From the NCBI RefSeq assembly GCF_945952055.1, contig NZ_CAMFHB010000003.1:62001-126000 (forward strand): DNA of 64,000 nucleotides. Reading direction: 5' to 3'. The position numbers and the translations under genes were made by a program. Below the pieces are notes generated by a model, which did no database searches, was not told the DNA's origin, and saw only the letters and a program-made list of their open reading frames with translations. This document shows, piece by piece, positions 16,709 through 24,946 of the stretch. The DNA is from an uncultured Alsobacter sp. Its GTDB lineage: Bacteria; Pseudomonadota; Alphaproteobacteria; Rhizobiales; Beijerinckiaceae. Each line of letters opens with the position of its first letter. The stretch's first letter is position 1.

Positions 16709-17683
16709 TCAGCCGCGTCGATCCAGCGCGAGCTTGCTCATCTTGCGGTGGAGGGTGGCGCGCGAAACGCCGAGCTGCCGGGCCGCCGCCGAGACGTTGC
16801 CCCTGGCCCGGGACAGGGCCCGCTCCAGGATCACCTTCTCGGCGTGGCGGACCTCGTCGCTGTAGCGGTTCTCGTCGTCGCGGCCGTCGGCCAGGGCCAG
16901 CGGCGTCCCCACGAGGTTTCCCCGTCCCTTGAAGGCCTGGCGCGCCGCGCGGGTCGCGCCGACGACGATGTCGTCCTTGTCCGCGGCCAGAAGGCCGTTG
17001 GGCGACCATTCGGCGCCGCAGGCGAGGACGATGCGCGAGCCGGCGAAGGCCAGGCGGAAAGTCTCCGCCTCGATGCGCCGCGCCGCCTCTGCCACGGCCA
17101 GCGCCACCAGGTTGGTGACATCCTCGGTCTGGTCGGCCCGGCACGAAGACACGTCGAGCGCTCCGGCGAGGCGGCCCTCGTGGTCCCACACCGGCGCCGT
17201 GGTGCAGGACAGGAGGGTGTTGCGGGTGAAGAAGTGCTGGTGCCTGTGGATGGTCAGCGCCCGCTGCTCCACCAGGCAGGTGCCGATGCCGTTGGTGCCC
17301 TCGCTGTCCTCGCTCCACAGCGTGCCCGGCCAAAGCCCCCAGTCCTCGAAGGTCTCGTCGTCCGCCGCGGCCCCGCGTCGCTCCAGCGGCACGCCGTCCC
17401 GGTCGGCGAAGAGGACGCAGCACCCCATGCCGCCGACGGCCTGGTAGAGCCGGTCGAGGCTCGGGCGCGCGGCCCGCAGCAACGGCGCGCTCTGGTCCCG
17501 GGCTGCCTCCAGCCGCGCCTGTTCGAGGCGCTGCGGCGACCGGCGCTCGGTGGGATCGAGGCGGTGCAGGCGGGAGGAGCGCTGCCAGGACGCGACCAGG
17601 GCGGAACTCGCCGCCTCGCCGGAGCGGATCGCCGAATGGATCCGGTCGGCATGATGAGCGGTCTGCATCCTCGCCATGCGCAC
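16709..17683 (-). CDS. GAF domain regulator with C-terminal Fis-type HTH, no AAA+ domain (AcoR-like)
   Basis: The 324-residue protein has an AcoR-like N-terminal half with a GAF sensor (about 70-205; motifs TLWSEDSEGTNGIGTCL and HHFFTRN-like LSCTTAPVWD). The C-terminal Fis HTH is NVSAAARQLGVSRATLHRKM. Full AcoR proteins carry a sigma-54-activating AAA+ domain with GAFTGA between these parts. Here that domain is absent and only a short linker remains. Such shortened forms beside aldehyde dehydrogenase genes occur in other Rhizobiales, from general knowledge. It probably regulates the downstream aldehyde dehydrogenase by direct contact or repression rather than by sigma-54 remodelling. Confidence 0.85.
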   Translation of the reverse strand: MRMARMQTAHHADRIHSAIRSGEAASSALVASWQRSSRLHRLDPTERRSPQRLEQARLEAARDQSAPLLRAARPSLDRLYQAVGGMGCCVLFADRDGVPLERRGAAADDETFEDWGLWPGTLWSEDSEGTNGIGTCLVEQRALTIHRHQHFFTRNTLLSCTTAPVWDHEGRLAGALDVSSCRADQTEDVTNLVALAVAEAARRIEAETFRLAFAGSRIVLACGAEWSPNGLLAADKDDIVVGATRAARQAFKGRGNLVGTPLALADGRDDENRYSDEVRHAEKVILERALSRARGNVSAAARQLGVSRATLHRKMSKLALDRRG

Positions 17684-17823
17684 CTCCCGAGGCGGTGTTT
17701 CGCCCTGCGGGGTGCTTCGACCCCTTGGTCCGGCCGCGCCGACACGGGGGCCTGCCGGGCTGCTCGCATCACCGATAGCGCCCGATCGCGCCGGCCGTCA
17801 TCCCCTTCCTTCGACGGGAGGTG

Positions 17824-18447
17824 TCAACGGCGGCGCAGGACCACGGCGAGCGAGGGGATCGTCCCGGCCTCCCCGGGCATGGACACGTAGGGCTCCGTCC
17901 GCTCCGCGACGGCGACCCCGGCGGCATCGGCGACGGCTTGCGCAAAGCCGCCGTCCCACAGGGTGGTCTTGATGGTCAGCACGATCGGGCCGCCTGCGCG
18001 AACGATCCGCACGAGTTCGGGCAGGCCCTCGGGACCCACGTGGCCAGTGGTGAAGACGCCGGTGGAGATCACGGCCGCGAAGTGGCCGTCGGGGAACGGC
18101 AGGGCGCCTCCCAGGGCGAGCCGGTGCAGGGCCGCATAGGCCCCCTTGCGGCGGGCGACGGCGAGCATGCCGTCCGACAGGTCGAGGCCCTCGACCGGGG
18201 AGAAGCCGAGAATGCCGAGCCAATCGCCGAGCAGACCCGTGCCGCACCCGGCATCGAGAACGGGGCCCGTGCCGCGCGGTGCGTGCCGCGCGAGGAGGGC
18301 GAGGCCGACCGAGGGATGGCGATAGCCGGCGCGCGCCATGTCGGCGTCGTAGGTCTCGGCCCAGCCGTCGTAGAGCGCCGCCACCTCGGCGGGCGCCTTC
18401 GCGTCGTAGACGGAGCCGAGCGGCCCTTCGTGATGTCCAGAAGCCAT
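17824..18447 (-). CDS. Class I SAM-dependent methyltransferase
   Basis: The 207-residue protein has the SAM-binding motif I VLDAGCGTGLLG and an acidic motif II end (GLDLSDGML), followed by LPFPDGHFAAVI. This pattern is typical of the methyltransferase type 11/25 group (UbiE-like and small-molecule enzymes). An upstream tail that could be translated is arginine-rich and unlike the family, so I start at the ATG at 18447. Its substrate is unknown. It is divergent from the carboxymuconolactone decarboxylase-like gene. Confidence 0.82.
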   Translation of the reverse strand: MASGHHEGPLGSVYDAKAPAEVAALYDGWAETYDADMARAGYRHPSVGLALLARHAPRGTGPVLDAGCGTGLLGDWLGILGFSPVEGLDLSDGMLAVARRKGAYAALHRLALGGALPFPDGHFAAVISTGVFTTGHVGPEGLPELVRIVRAGGPIVLTIKTTLWDGGFAQAVADAAGVAVAERTEPYVSMPGEAGTIPSLAVVLRRR

Positions 18448-18618
18448 GCTGCGGCGCCTTTCGACCGATCCCCGGCGAAGCTTCCTCGGGATGCGGGCGG
18501 GGAGCAAGGACCTTCGCCACGGCAGGAGTGCTGTACCCGGGCGGGCCGCAGCGGCTATCGTTCGCGTCCCGCCGGTGCGCCGGCGGTCCTATGTCCCCGA
18601 CAGTCAGCGAGAGCCGCG

Positions 18619-19014
18619 ATGCCCAAGCCCGCTCCCATCGACCATGCCGACGCGTCCGACGCCGTGAAGGCGGTCTACGACGAGATCAAGCAGGCGAGGA
18701 ACGTCCCCGACGTCAACAATTTCTGGAAGTACATCGCCAACGACGAAAGGACCCTGCGGCGCACCTGGGACAGCCTGCGCGAGGTGATGGCGCCCGGCGC
18801 CCTCGACCCTCTCGTGAAGGAACTCGTCTACCTGGCGGTCAGCGTCACCAACAATTGCGACTACTGCATCGCCAGCCACAGCGCCGCGGCGGCCAAGGCG
18901 GGCATGACGCCGGCCCAGTTCGGGGAGCTCATGGCCGTCGTGGGCATGGCGAACGAGACCAACCGGCTCGCGGCGGGCTACCGGATCCCGGTCGATCCGG
19001 CCTTCGACCGCTGA
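18619..19014 (+). CDS. Carboxymuconolactone decarboxylase/AhpD-like protein
   Basis: The 131-residue protein is a single CMD domain. The AhpD-type redox centre is visible as CDYC followed by SH (NNCDYCIASHSAAA), with the upstream conserved glutamate in VKELVYLAVS. Such proteins act as alkylhydroperoxidase or thiol-peroxidase partners, while true CMD enzymes lack the CxxC pair. It is the first of four same-strand genes with a VOC protein, a glutathionyl-hydroquinone reductase and a LysR regulator, which points to handling of quinones or peroxides. Confidence 0.85.
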   Translation: MPKPAPIDHADASDAVKAVYDEIKQARNVPDVNNFWKYIANDERTLRRTWDSLREVMAPGALDPLVKELVYLAVSVTNNCDYCIASHSAAAAKAGMTPAQFGELMAVVGMANETNRLAAGYRIPVDPAFDR

Positions 19015-19117
19015 CGATCCCTTCCAGAATGGAATCGGTGCATCCGCGGGCGAGGCTCTAATCGTCTCCACCGGATTGTGAGACAGAGAAGCGGACACGC
19101 TGCTTCGGAGATCTCCC

Positions 19118-19963
19118 ATGGCCGATACCGGCACATCCCACGGCCCGCGCCACCTTGCCCTCGGGCGCGTGGTCCTGACGGTGAAGAACCTCGACGCGGT
19201 GCAGGCCTTCTACGAGCGCGCCGTGGGCCTGCACGTGCTGCGCCGCGACGGGGACCGCGTCGAGCTGGGCGTGGGCGACGCGGTGCTCCTCGAATTGCGG
19301 CGCGATGCGTCGGCCCGGGTCCGGTCGCCACGGGAAGCGGGGTTGTTCCACACAGCCTTCCTCCTGCCGAGCCGAGCCGATCTCGGTCGCTGGGTGAAGC
19401 ACGCCGCCGCCACGCGAGCGCCTGTCGTCGGTGCGTCCGACCACGCCGTCAGCGAAGCGATCTACCTGTCTGATCCGGAAGGCAACGGCGTGGAAATCTA
19501 TGTCGATCGCCCCGCCGCCACGTGGCGGCGCAACGGGCACGAGGTGGAGATGACCACCGAACAGCTCGACATCGACGATCTCGTCGCACAGGCGGGTGCC
19601 AGGGCCTGGGCTGGCTTTCCCGAGGGCTCGACCGTCGGCCACGTGCACCTGCAGGTGGGCGCCATTCCCCCGGCCGAGGCCTTCTATGCCGGCGTGCTCG
19701 GCTTCGACCTGACCTGCCGGTATCCGGGCGGAAGCTTCTACGCCTCCGACGGCTACCATCACCATCTGGCGACGAACGTCTGGAACAGCCGCGGGGCGGG
19801 CCCGCGCGAGCTGCCCTCCACCGGGCTCGCGGAGGTCGAGATCCGGGCCGACCGATCGCGGATCGAGGCCGTGCGCCAGCGGGCGACCGATGCCGCCGGT
19901 GACGGCGAACGGCTCGTGCTGCGCGACCCCTGGGGCACGTCCGTCGCCCTCGTGGCGCATTGA
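19118..19963 (+). CDS. VOC family protein, catechol-2,3-dioxygenase-like
   Basis: The 281-residue protein contains two vicinal-oxygen-chelate modules (about 14-130 and 168-280) of the CatE type. Metal-ligand candidates are the histidine in GLFHTAF, the histidine pair in GHVHLQVG, the YHHHL segment, and the glutamate of GNGVEIYVDRP. Members are ring-cleaving dioxygenases or glyoxalase-like enzymes. The neighbouring hydroquinone reductase gene starts 28 bp downstream, so an aromatic or quinone substrate is likely. The exact reaction cannot be read from sequence. Confidence 0.85.
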   Translation: MADTGTSHGPRHLALGRVVLTVKNLDAVQAFYERAVGLHVLRRDGDRVELGVGDAVLLELRRDASARVRSPREAGLFHTAFLLPSRADLGRWVKHAAATRAPVVGASDHAVSEAIYLSDPEGNGVEIYVDRPAATWRRNGHEVEMTTEQLDIDDLVAQAGARAWAGFPEGSTVGHVHLQVGAIPPAEAFYAGVLGFDLTCRYPGGSFYASDGYHHHLATNVWNSRGAGPRELPSTGLAEVEIRADRSRIEAVRQRATDAAGDGERLVLRDPWGTSVALVAH

Positions 19964-19990
19964 GCGCAGCCGGGCGAAGGAGCCAAGACC

Positions 19991-20947
19991 ATGCTCGTGA
20001 ACGGACGCTGGACGGCCGACTGGCAGCCCGTGCAGGCCACCGACGCCAAGGGCGGCTTCGTGCGGCAGGTGTCGAGCTTCCGCAACTGGATCACGCCGGA
20101 CGGCTCGCCCGGCCTGACGGGCGAGGGCGGCTTCGCGGCCGAGGCGGGCCGCTACCACCTCTACGTCGCGCTGATCTGCCCGTGGGCGTCGCGTACGCTC
20201 ATCGCCCGGGCGCTGAAGGGGCTCGAGCAGGCCGTGTCGGTGTCGGTCGTCGAGCCGGAGCTCTCCGAGCAGGGCTGGCGCTTCCCTGCCGCGGACGGGG
20301 ATCTCGTGAACGGCGTGACCTTCATGCACGAGATCTACACGCGGGCCGACCCCCAGTTCACCGGGCGCGCGACCGTTCCCGTGCTGTGGGACAAGACGCG
20401 TCGCACGATCGTCAGCAACGAGTCGGCCGACATCGTGCGGATGTTCGACAGCGGCTTCGCGAGCCTCGCGGCGACCGACGTCGAACTGTGTCCCGACGAC
20501 CTCCGCCAGGCCATCGACGCGCTGAACGACCACCTCTACGGGGGCTTGAACAACGGCGTCTACCGCGCGGGCTTCGCGACCACGCAGGTGGCCTACGAGG
20601 AAGCCTACGCCCAGGTCTTCGCGACGCTCGACGGGCTCGAGGCGCGGCTTGCGGCCGGAGGGCCCTTCCTCTTCGCCGACCGCTTCACGGAAACGGACAT
20701 CCGCCTCTTCGTCACGCTGGTGCGCTTCGACGCCGCCTATTTCGGCCTGTTCAAGTGCAACCGGAAGCGCATCGCCGACTATCCCGCGCTGACGGCCTAT
20801 CTGAGCCGTATCCTGGAGATCCCGCGGGTGCGCGGCACGGTCAGCATCGACCACATCAAGCGCGGCTACTACTCGATCAAGACGCTGAACCCGACCGGCA
20901 TCGTCCCCCTCGGCCCCGAGCTCGCGTGGGACCGGCCCGAGCGCTGA
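19991..20947 (+). CDS. Glutathionyl-hydroquinone reductase (YqjG/Xi-class GST)
   Basis: The 318-residue protein matches the Xi-class glutathione transferases in length and motifs. The active-site cysteine is in ICPWASRTLI, and the C-terminal domain carries FADRFTETDIRLFVTLVRFDAAYFGLFKCN. The family reduces glutathionyl-hydroquinones to free hydroquinones with glutathione. It helps recycle quinones and is often placed in aromatic-degradation clusters. Its start is 28 bp after the VOC gene stop, consistent with one operon. A LysR gene follows in the same direction. Confidence 0.9.
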   Translation: MLVNGRWTADWQPVQATDAKGGFVRQVSSFRNWITPDGSPGLTGEGGFAAEAGRYHLYVALICPWASRTLIARALKGLEQAVSVSVVEPELSEQGWRFPAADGDLVNGVTFMHEIYTRADPQFTGRATVPVLWDKTRRTIVSNESADIVRMFDSGFASLAATDVELCPDDLRQAIDALNDHLYGGLNNGVYRAGFATTQVAYEEAYAQVFATLDGLEARLAAGGPFLFADRFTETDIRLFVTLVRFDAAYFGLFKCNRKRIADYPALTAYLSRILEIPRVRGTVSIDHIKRGYYSIKTLNPTGIVPLGPELAWDRPER

Positions 20948-21009
20948 AGCACCTTCCCTTTCGCCTTCGCAGCGGCCACCTTCGGCTCTCGTTGGTTTGG
21001 GACCCGCGC

Positions 21010-21927
21010 ATGGACCGCCTCGATTGCGACCGCATGTTCGTCGCCGTGCTGGACACCGGCAGCTTTGCCGCCGCGGCTCGCCGGCTCGGCACGAGCAGCG
21101 GCCAGGCCTCGAAGCTCGTGGCCCGGCTGGAAGCCGACCTCGGCGTGCAACTGATCAAGCGCAGCACCCGGGCCCTGTCGCCGACCGAGGTCGGCGAGGC
21201 CTACTATCTGCGCGTGAAGGCCCTGCTCGAGGAGTTCGACGCCCTGGAGGCCTCCGTCCGGAATGCCTCGGGGGCACCCTCGGGACGGCTGCGGCTGACG
21301 GCGCCGGCCTCCTTCGGCACCTTGTGCCTGAACCCGATCCTCCTGGATTTCGCCCGCGCCTTTCCGCAGATCCAGCTCGACGTGAGCTACACCGACCGCC
21401 TGGTGAACCTCGTCGACGAGGGCTTCGATGCGGCGGTGCGCATCGGCCAGCCGGCCGACAGCAGCCTGATCGCGCGCCGGCTGTGCGAGGCCCGAATCGT
21501 CGCGGTGGCTGCTCCGGCCTACCTCGCCGAGCACGGGGAGCCGAGGACTCCAAGCGAGCTGTCCGCGCACGACTGCATCGTCGACACCAATTTCCGGGAT
21601 CCGCACACGTGGTCGTTTCCTTCGACGGCCGCGCGGGACACCCCGGACGTGGTCGCCGTGGCCGGGCGCATGTCCTTCTCGAACGGAGAGGCCTGCCTGG
21701 CGGCCGCCGAGGCCGGCCTGGGGATCGCGCGCGTGCCGAGCTTCATCGCCGGTCCCAGCCTGCGGGCCGGTCGCGTGGTCCGTCTGCTGGCCCAAGTGGA
21801 GGAACCCCCGCTGAGCGTCTTCGCGCTCTATCCGCCGGCCCGGCATCTGGCCGTCAAGGTCCGCGCCCTGGTCGATTTCCTGGCCTCGGCCTGGCGCGAC
21901 GGCCCGGAGTGGGACCGCGGCTGGTGA
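21010..21927 (+). CDS. LysR family transcriptional regulator
   Basis: The 305-residue protein has the LysR winged HTH at the N terminus (FVAVLDTGSFAAAARRLGTSSGQASKLVARLEADLGVQLIKRSTR) and a periplasmic-binding-like effector domain (about 90-295). The style is that of the CrgA/DsdC-like group, with GRLRLTAPASFG at the domain start. It lies downstream of and in the same direction as the VOC and hydroquinone reductase genes, not divergent from them. It may be the last gene of that operon, and autoregulation is plausible. The effector is unknown. Confidence 0.9.
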   Translation: MDRLDCDRMFVAVLDTGSFAAAARRLGTSSGQASKLVARLEADLGVQLIKRSTRALSPTEVGEAYYLRVKALLEEFDALEASVRNASGAPSGRLRLTAPASFGTLCLNPILLDFARAFPQIQLDVSYTDRLVNLVDEGFDAAVRIGQPADSSLIARRLCEARIVAVAAPAYLAEHGEPRTPSELSAHDCIVDTNFRDPHTWSFPSTAARDTPDVVAVAGRMSFSNGEACLAAAEAGLGIARVPSFIAGPSLRAGRVVRLLAQVEEPPLSVFALYPPARHLAVKVRALVDFLASAWRDGPEWDRGW

Positions 21928-22124
21928 CGGGGGGCAACGCGGGCTCTTGGCGATCAACGCTGTATTGGCGTTGCCGACAGTGTGCCGCCTCGCCGGTTGG
22001 TAGGCGGCCGGGCCGGCCACTATCGTCATGGTTGGGACACGACGCGCCTTCGGCCCGGCAGTGGAGAGCGGTCGAAGTCCTCGCAACCTGCCCCGACCTC
22101 ACGCGTGACCCGCGGCGGCGGCTG

Positions 22125-23825
22125 TCAGTTCGAGCCGAATTGGGGCGGCAGCAGCTGGCGGCTCGCGTAGAACTTGCCGTACTGGGTGTCGCGGGTGGAC
22201 TGCTTGCTGTCGAGATCCTCGAACAGAGCCTTCGCCTTCACGTACTGGCCGGACTGGTAGAGGGCCCAGGCGCGGACGATCGACAGGCCGCGATCCTCGG
22301 GGCGGGCTTGGCGGCGCTTGTCGAGCGCGGCCAGGGCGGCCTCGTACTGGCCGGCTTTGAAGTGTTCCAGCGCCTGCCTGCTGAGGGCGTTCGATGCGTT
22401 GTCGGCGGGTGCGGCGGGGGCGCTGCCGCGCGGCCTCGAGACGGTTTCGATGCGCTTCAGCGCCGCGACGGCCGGGAACTGCGGACCGTAGGAGGCGAGT
22501 GCCGCGCGGAACGTCGCGGCGTCCTTCAGGCGGTTCGCCGTGAGGGCGTAGCCGAGGGCATTCGCCTCCATCGGCTCCCAGTCGAGCGACTGCTTGAACC
22601 AACGCATCGCGTCGGCGAAGCGTGAGCCATTGTAGAGGTACCAGCCCAGGGCCTGTGCGCCGACCGCCGAGCGGCCGTCCATGACCACCGGTTCCAGGCG
22701 GGCGATGCGGTTCGGATCGATGTCGACCCGCGGCGAACGGGTGAGGTCCGTCGCCATGATCTCGATGTAGAGGCGCGCGATGGCGGGGTCGACCGCGCGG
22801 CGGTCGTAGGCCAGCCGCTCCGCGACGTCTATGTTGCCCATCGCCCGGTGACTGAGGATGAATCCTTCGATCGCCTTGGGCGACGTGACCATGCCCATGG
22901 CGGCTTCGAAATTGGTCACCGCCGCCGGCATCTCCTTGCGCGAATAGTGCAGCCAACCGGCCAGCATCACGTCCTCTGCCTGGCGGGCCTGCAGGGCCGA
23001 CGCCTCGAAGGCGGCCAGGTCGGCGGCTGCCACGGCCGGACCGCCGTCGATCGCTCTTGCGATGCGCGAACGCAGGACGTTGCGGCGCACGGCTTCGAAG
23101 GACGACGCATCCTTGGCCTGCAGGCCGATGGTCAAAAGTTTCTCCGCCTGGTCGGGCGCGAGCAGGGTGGCCGCCTTCTCGACCGTGGCCGTCCGCTCCT
23201 TCGTGTCGGTGCAGCGCGACAGGATATAGCTGTAGAGCTCGAAGGCCTTGTCCGAGGCCCGGGTCTTCACCAGGGCCTCCCCGACGCGCCACAGCACGTC
23301 CATCTCGCCGCAAACGAGAATTCCCGGTTGGGCCGATGCGAGCGCGACCACCTGGACGGCGTTGCCGGCCTCCGACGCGGCGACGATCTCGCGCCGGCTC
23401 TTCGAGGCGGCGAACTTCGCGCTGAAGTCGGCGGAGGGGCGCCACTGCGGACGTGCCGCCTGGATCAGAGCGATCACGGACGGGATCTCGTCGAGCTTGC
23501 CCTGGCCGAACAGCGCCCAGAGCCGCTGTTCTTCGGCAGGGTCCGGCGTGGATTCGAAAAGATCCTGCGGCGGTGTCCAGTTCGGGTTCTCGTTGCGCAG
23601 CTTGCGGATCTCGGCCGCGACCCCGGCGATGTCGTTGCGCGCGGCGAGCGCGCGCAGGGTCGCCTCGTCCACTCGGCCGGCCAGGCCAGCCTGACCGGGT
23701 ACCGACACGCTCGTCGTCCCAACGGGACGTCCTGCCGAAAGACCCGTCCATGCGTCCTGCGCCGAGGCCGGCAGGGTCAGGGCGGTGGCGGACAGGAGTG
23801 CAATCAGGAGGGTCTTGATAGGCAT
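22125..23825 (-). CDS. TPR protein of the cellulose operon (position of BcsK/BcsC periplasmic scaffold)
   Basis: The 566-residue exported protein has a signal peptide (cleavage near PASAQ, residue 22) and then repeated helical pairs. The clearest TPRs are near the C terminus (QALEHFKAGQYEAALAALDKRR and RAWALYQSGQYVKAKALFED). There is no BcsC-type outer-membrane barrel after the repeats, so the chain is periplasmic only. Operons of the Agrobacterium-like type carry such a TPR protein (BcsK) and lack bcsD, as I recall the operon classification. Its start overlaps the end of the GH8 gene by 22 nt. It probably scaffolds cellulose export. Confidence 0.8.
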   Translation of the reverse strand: MPIKTLLIALLSATALTLPASAQDAWTGLSAGRPVGTTSVSVPGQAGLAGRVDEATLRALAARNDIAGVAAEIRKLRNENPNWTPPQDLFESTPDPAEEQRLWALFGQGKLDEIPSVIALIQAARPQWRPSADFSAKFAASKSRREIVAASEAGNAVQVVALASAQPGILVCGEMDVLWRVGEALVKTRASDKAFELYSYILSRCTDTKERTATVEKAATLLAPDQAEKLLTIGLQAKDASSFEAVRRNVLRSRIARAIDGGPAVAAADLAAFEASALQARQAEDVMLAGWLHYSRKEMPAAVTNFEAAMGMVTSPKAIEGFILSHRAMGNIDVAERLAYDRRAVDPAIARLYIEIMATDLTRSPRVDIDPNRIARLEPVVMDGRSAVGAQALGWYLYNGSRFADAMRWFKQSLDWEPMEANALGYALTANRLKDAATFRAALASYGPQFPAVAALKRIETVSRPRGSAPAAPADNASNALSRQALEHFKAGQYEAALAALDKRRQARPEDRGLSIVRAWALYQSGQYVKAKALFEDLDSKQSTRDTQYGKFYASRQLLPPQFGSN

Positions 23826-24946
23826 TGGGCGTATCCCTGCTGAGTGGCGGCGAGAGCCAGGATGTGGAGCGTGGTCGAGTAGTAGGTCTGGATGGGAACG
23901 GTGCGCAGCGAGGCCGGCATCGGCTGTCCGTCGAGCGCGCAGGACACGAGGGCGGCGACCGCGCGATAGCCGGCCCCTTCCATCGTGCTCACCGCCTCGC
24001 CGGTGGTCAGGTCGATCTCGAACGGCCCGAGCGAGCGTGCTTCGTTCCACAGCCCGGCGAACGGGCGCAGGGGCTCGGCGTCGCCGCGTGAAGCCCAGGC
24101 CAGATAGAGCGGAATGCGGATGGCGTTGTAGCCGAAGCGCGCCGGAAAGCCCTGTGCCGGCTTTGGCTCGGTCCCGGCCAGCGACAGCCAGTCGGGCGGC
24201 AGCCTGACCAGGCTGAACCGGGCCGCCTGCGCGAGCAGCAGGCCGCTGGCCCGCAACTCGGCCCACGGGACGTCCGGAGCAGTCCGGGCAAGCCGGTCGA
24301 ACGCGGGGAACACCCAATACGACAGGTTGACCACGGGACCGTCGCTCTGGTCGCCGGCGCCGAAGCCCGTGGCGGCCGGCAGGATGACGGTGCCGCGCTG
24401 CCAGCGCGCCAGGGTCTTGCGGGCGACGGCGGAGACGATCTGTCTGGCGTCCTGCGCATAGTCGGCCGACTTCCACCGCTCAGCGGCCTCCGCCAGCGCC
24501 CAGGCGATCAGGATGTCTCCATCGGTCGCGTTGTTGGCGTCCGTGACGTGGGGACTGGCCCGCTCCTCCCAGCGCCAGGCCGCGAGCCCGTCGTTGCGGA
24601 TGAACAGTTCACGCCGCGTCCAGGCCCAGATTTCATCGAAAGCCTCACGGTCGTCCGCGAGTGTCGCGATGAGCATGCCATAGCCTTGCCCCTCGCTGTG
24701 CGAGACCCGGTTGACGTCGTCTAGGACCCGCCCGTTGCGGACGAAGGCTGTCTTGTAGGCCGGCCACGCGCTCGTGAGCCAGGCATCGGGCACCGACGGT
24801 GCGGGGGCCTCCTGCGCAGCGGCCGCCTGAACGGGTGCGGGCGCGGAGGCCGCGACCTGTCCGTCCTTTCGGCCGGCCAGGTTGCCGGCCGTGAAGGCGA
24901 GCGCCGCGCCGGCCAAGACCGCCGCCGCGATCTTCAGCCTCGTCAT
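23804..24946 (-). CDS. bcsZ: Glycosyl hydrolase family 8 endoglucanase (BcsZ/CelC-like)
   Basis: The 380-residue protein has an N-terminal membrane anchor or signal, then a GH8 domain from about residue 55. Catalytic residues appear as Glu85 in SHSEGQGYGM (general acid) and Asp142 in ATDGD. The aromatic-lined cleft segments follow (YWVFPAFDRLAR, RFGYNAIRIPLYLAW). The enzyme cuts beta-1,4-glucan in the periplasm and is needed for normal cellulose secretion in many bacteria. The ATG overlaps the bcsB stop as ATGA. Confidence 0.9.
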   Translation of the reverse strand: MTRLKIAAAVLAGAALAFTAGNLAGRKDGQVAASAPAPVQAAAAQEAPAPSVPDAWLTSAWPAYKTAFVRNGRVLDDVNRVSHSEGQGYGMLIATLADDREAFDEIWAWTRRELFIRNDGLAAWRWEERASPHVTDANNATDGDILIAWALAEAAERWKSADYAQDARQIVSAVARKTLARWQRGTVILPAATGFGAGDQSDGPVVNLSYWVFPAFDRLARTAPDVPWAELRASGLLLAQAARFSLVRLPPDWLSLAGTEPKPAQGFPARFGYNAIRIPLYLAWASRGDAEPLRPFAGLWNEARSLGPFEIDLTTGEAVSTMEGAGYRAVAALVSCALDGQPMPASLRTVPIQTYYSTTLHILALAATQQGYAQCLSRPS

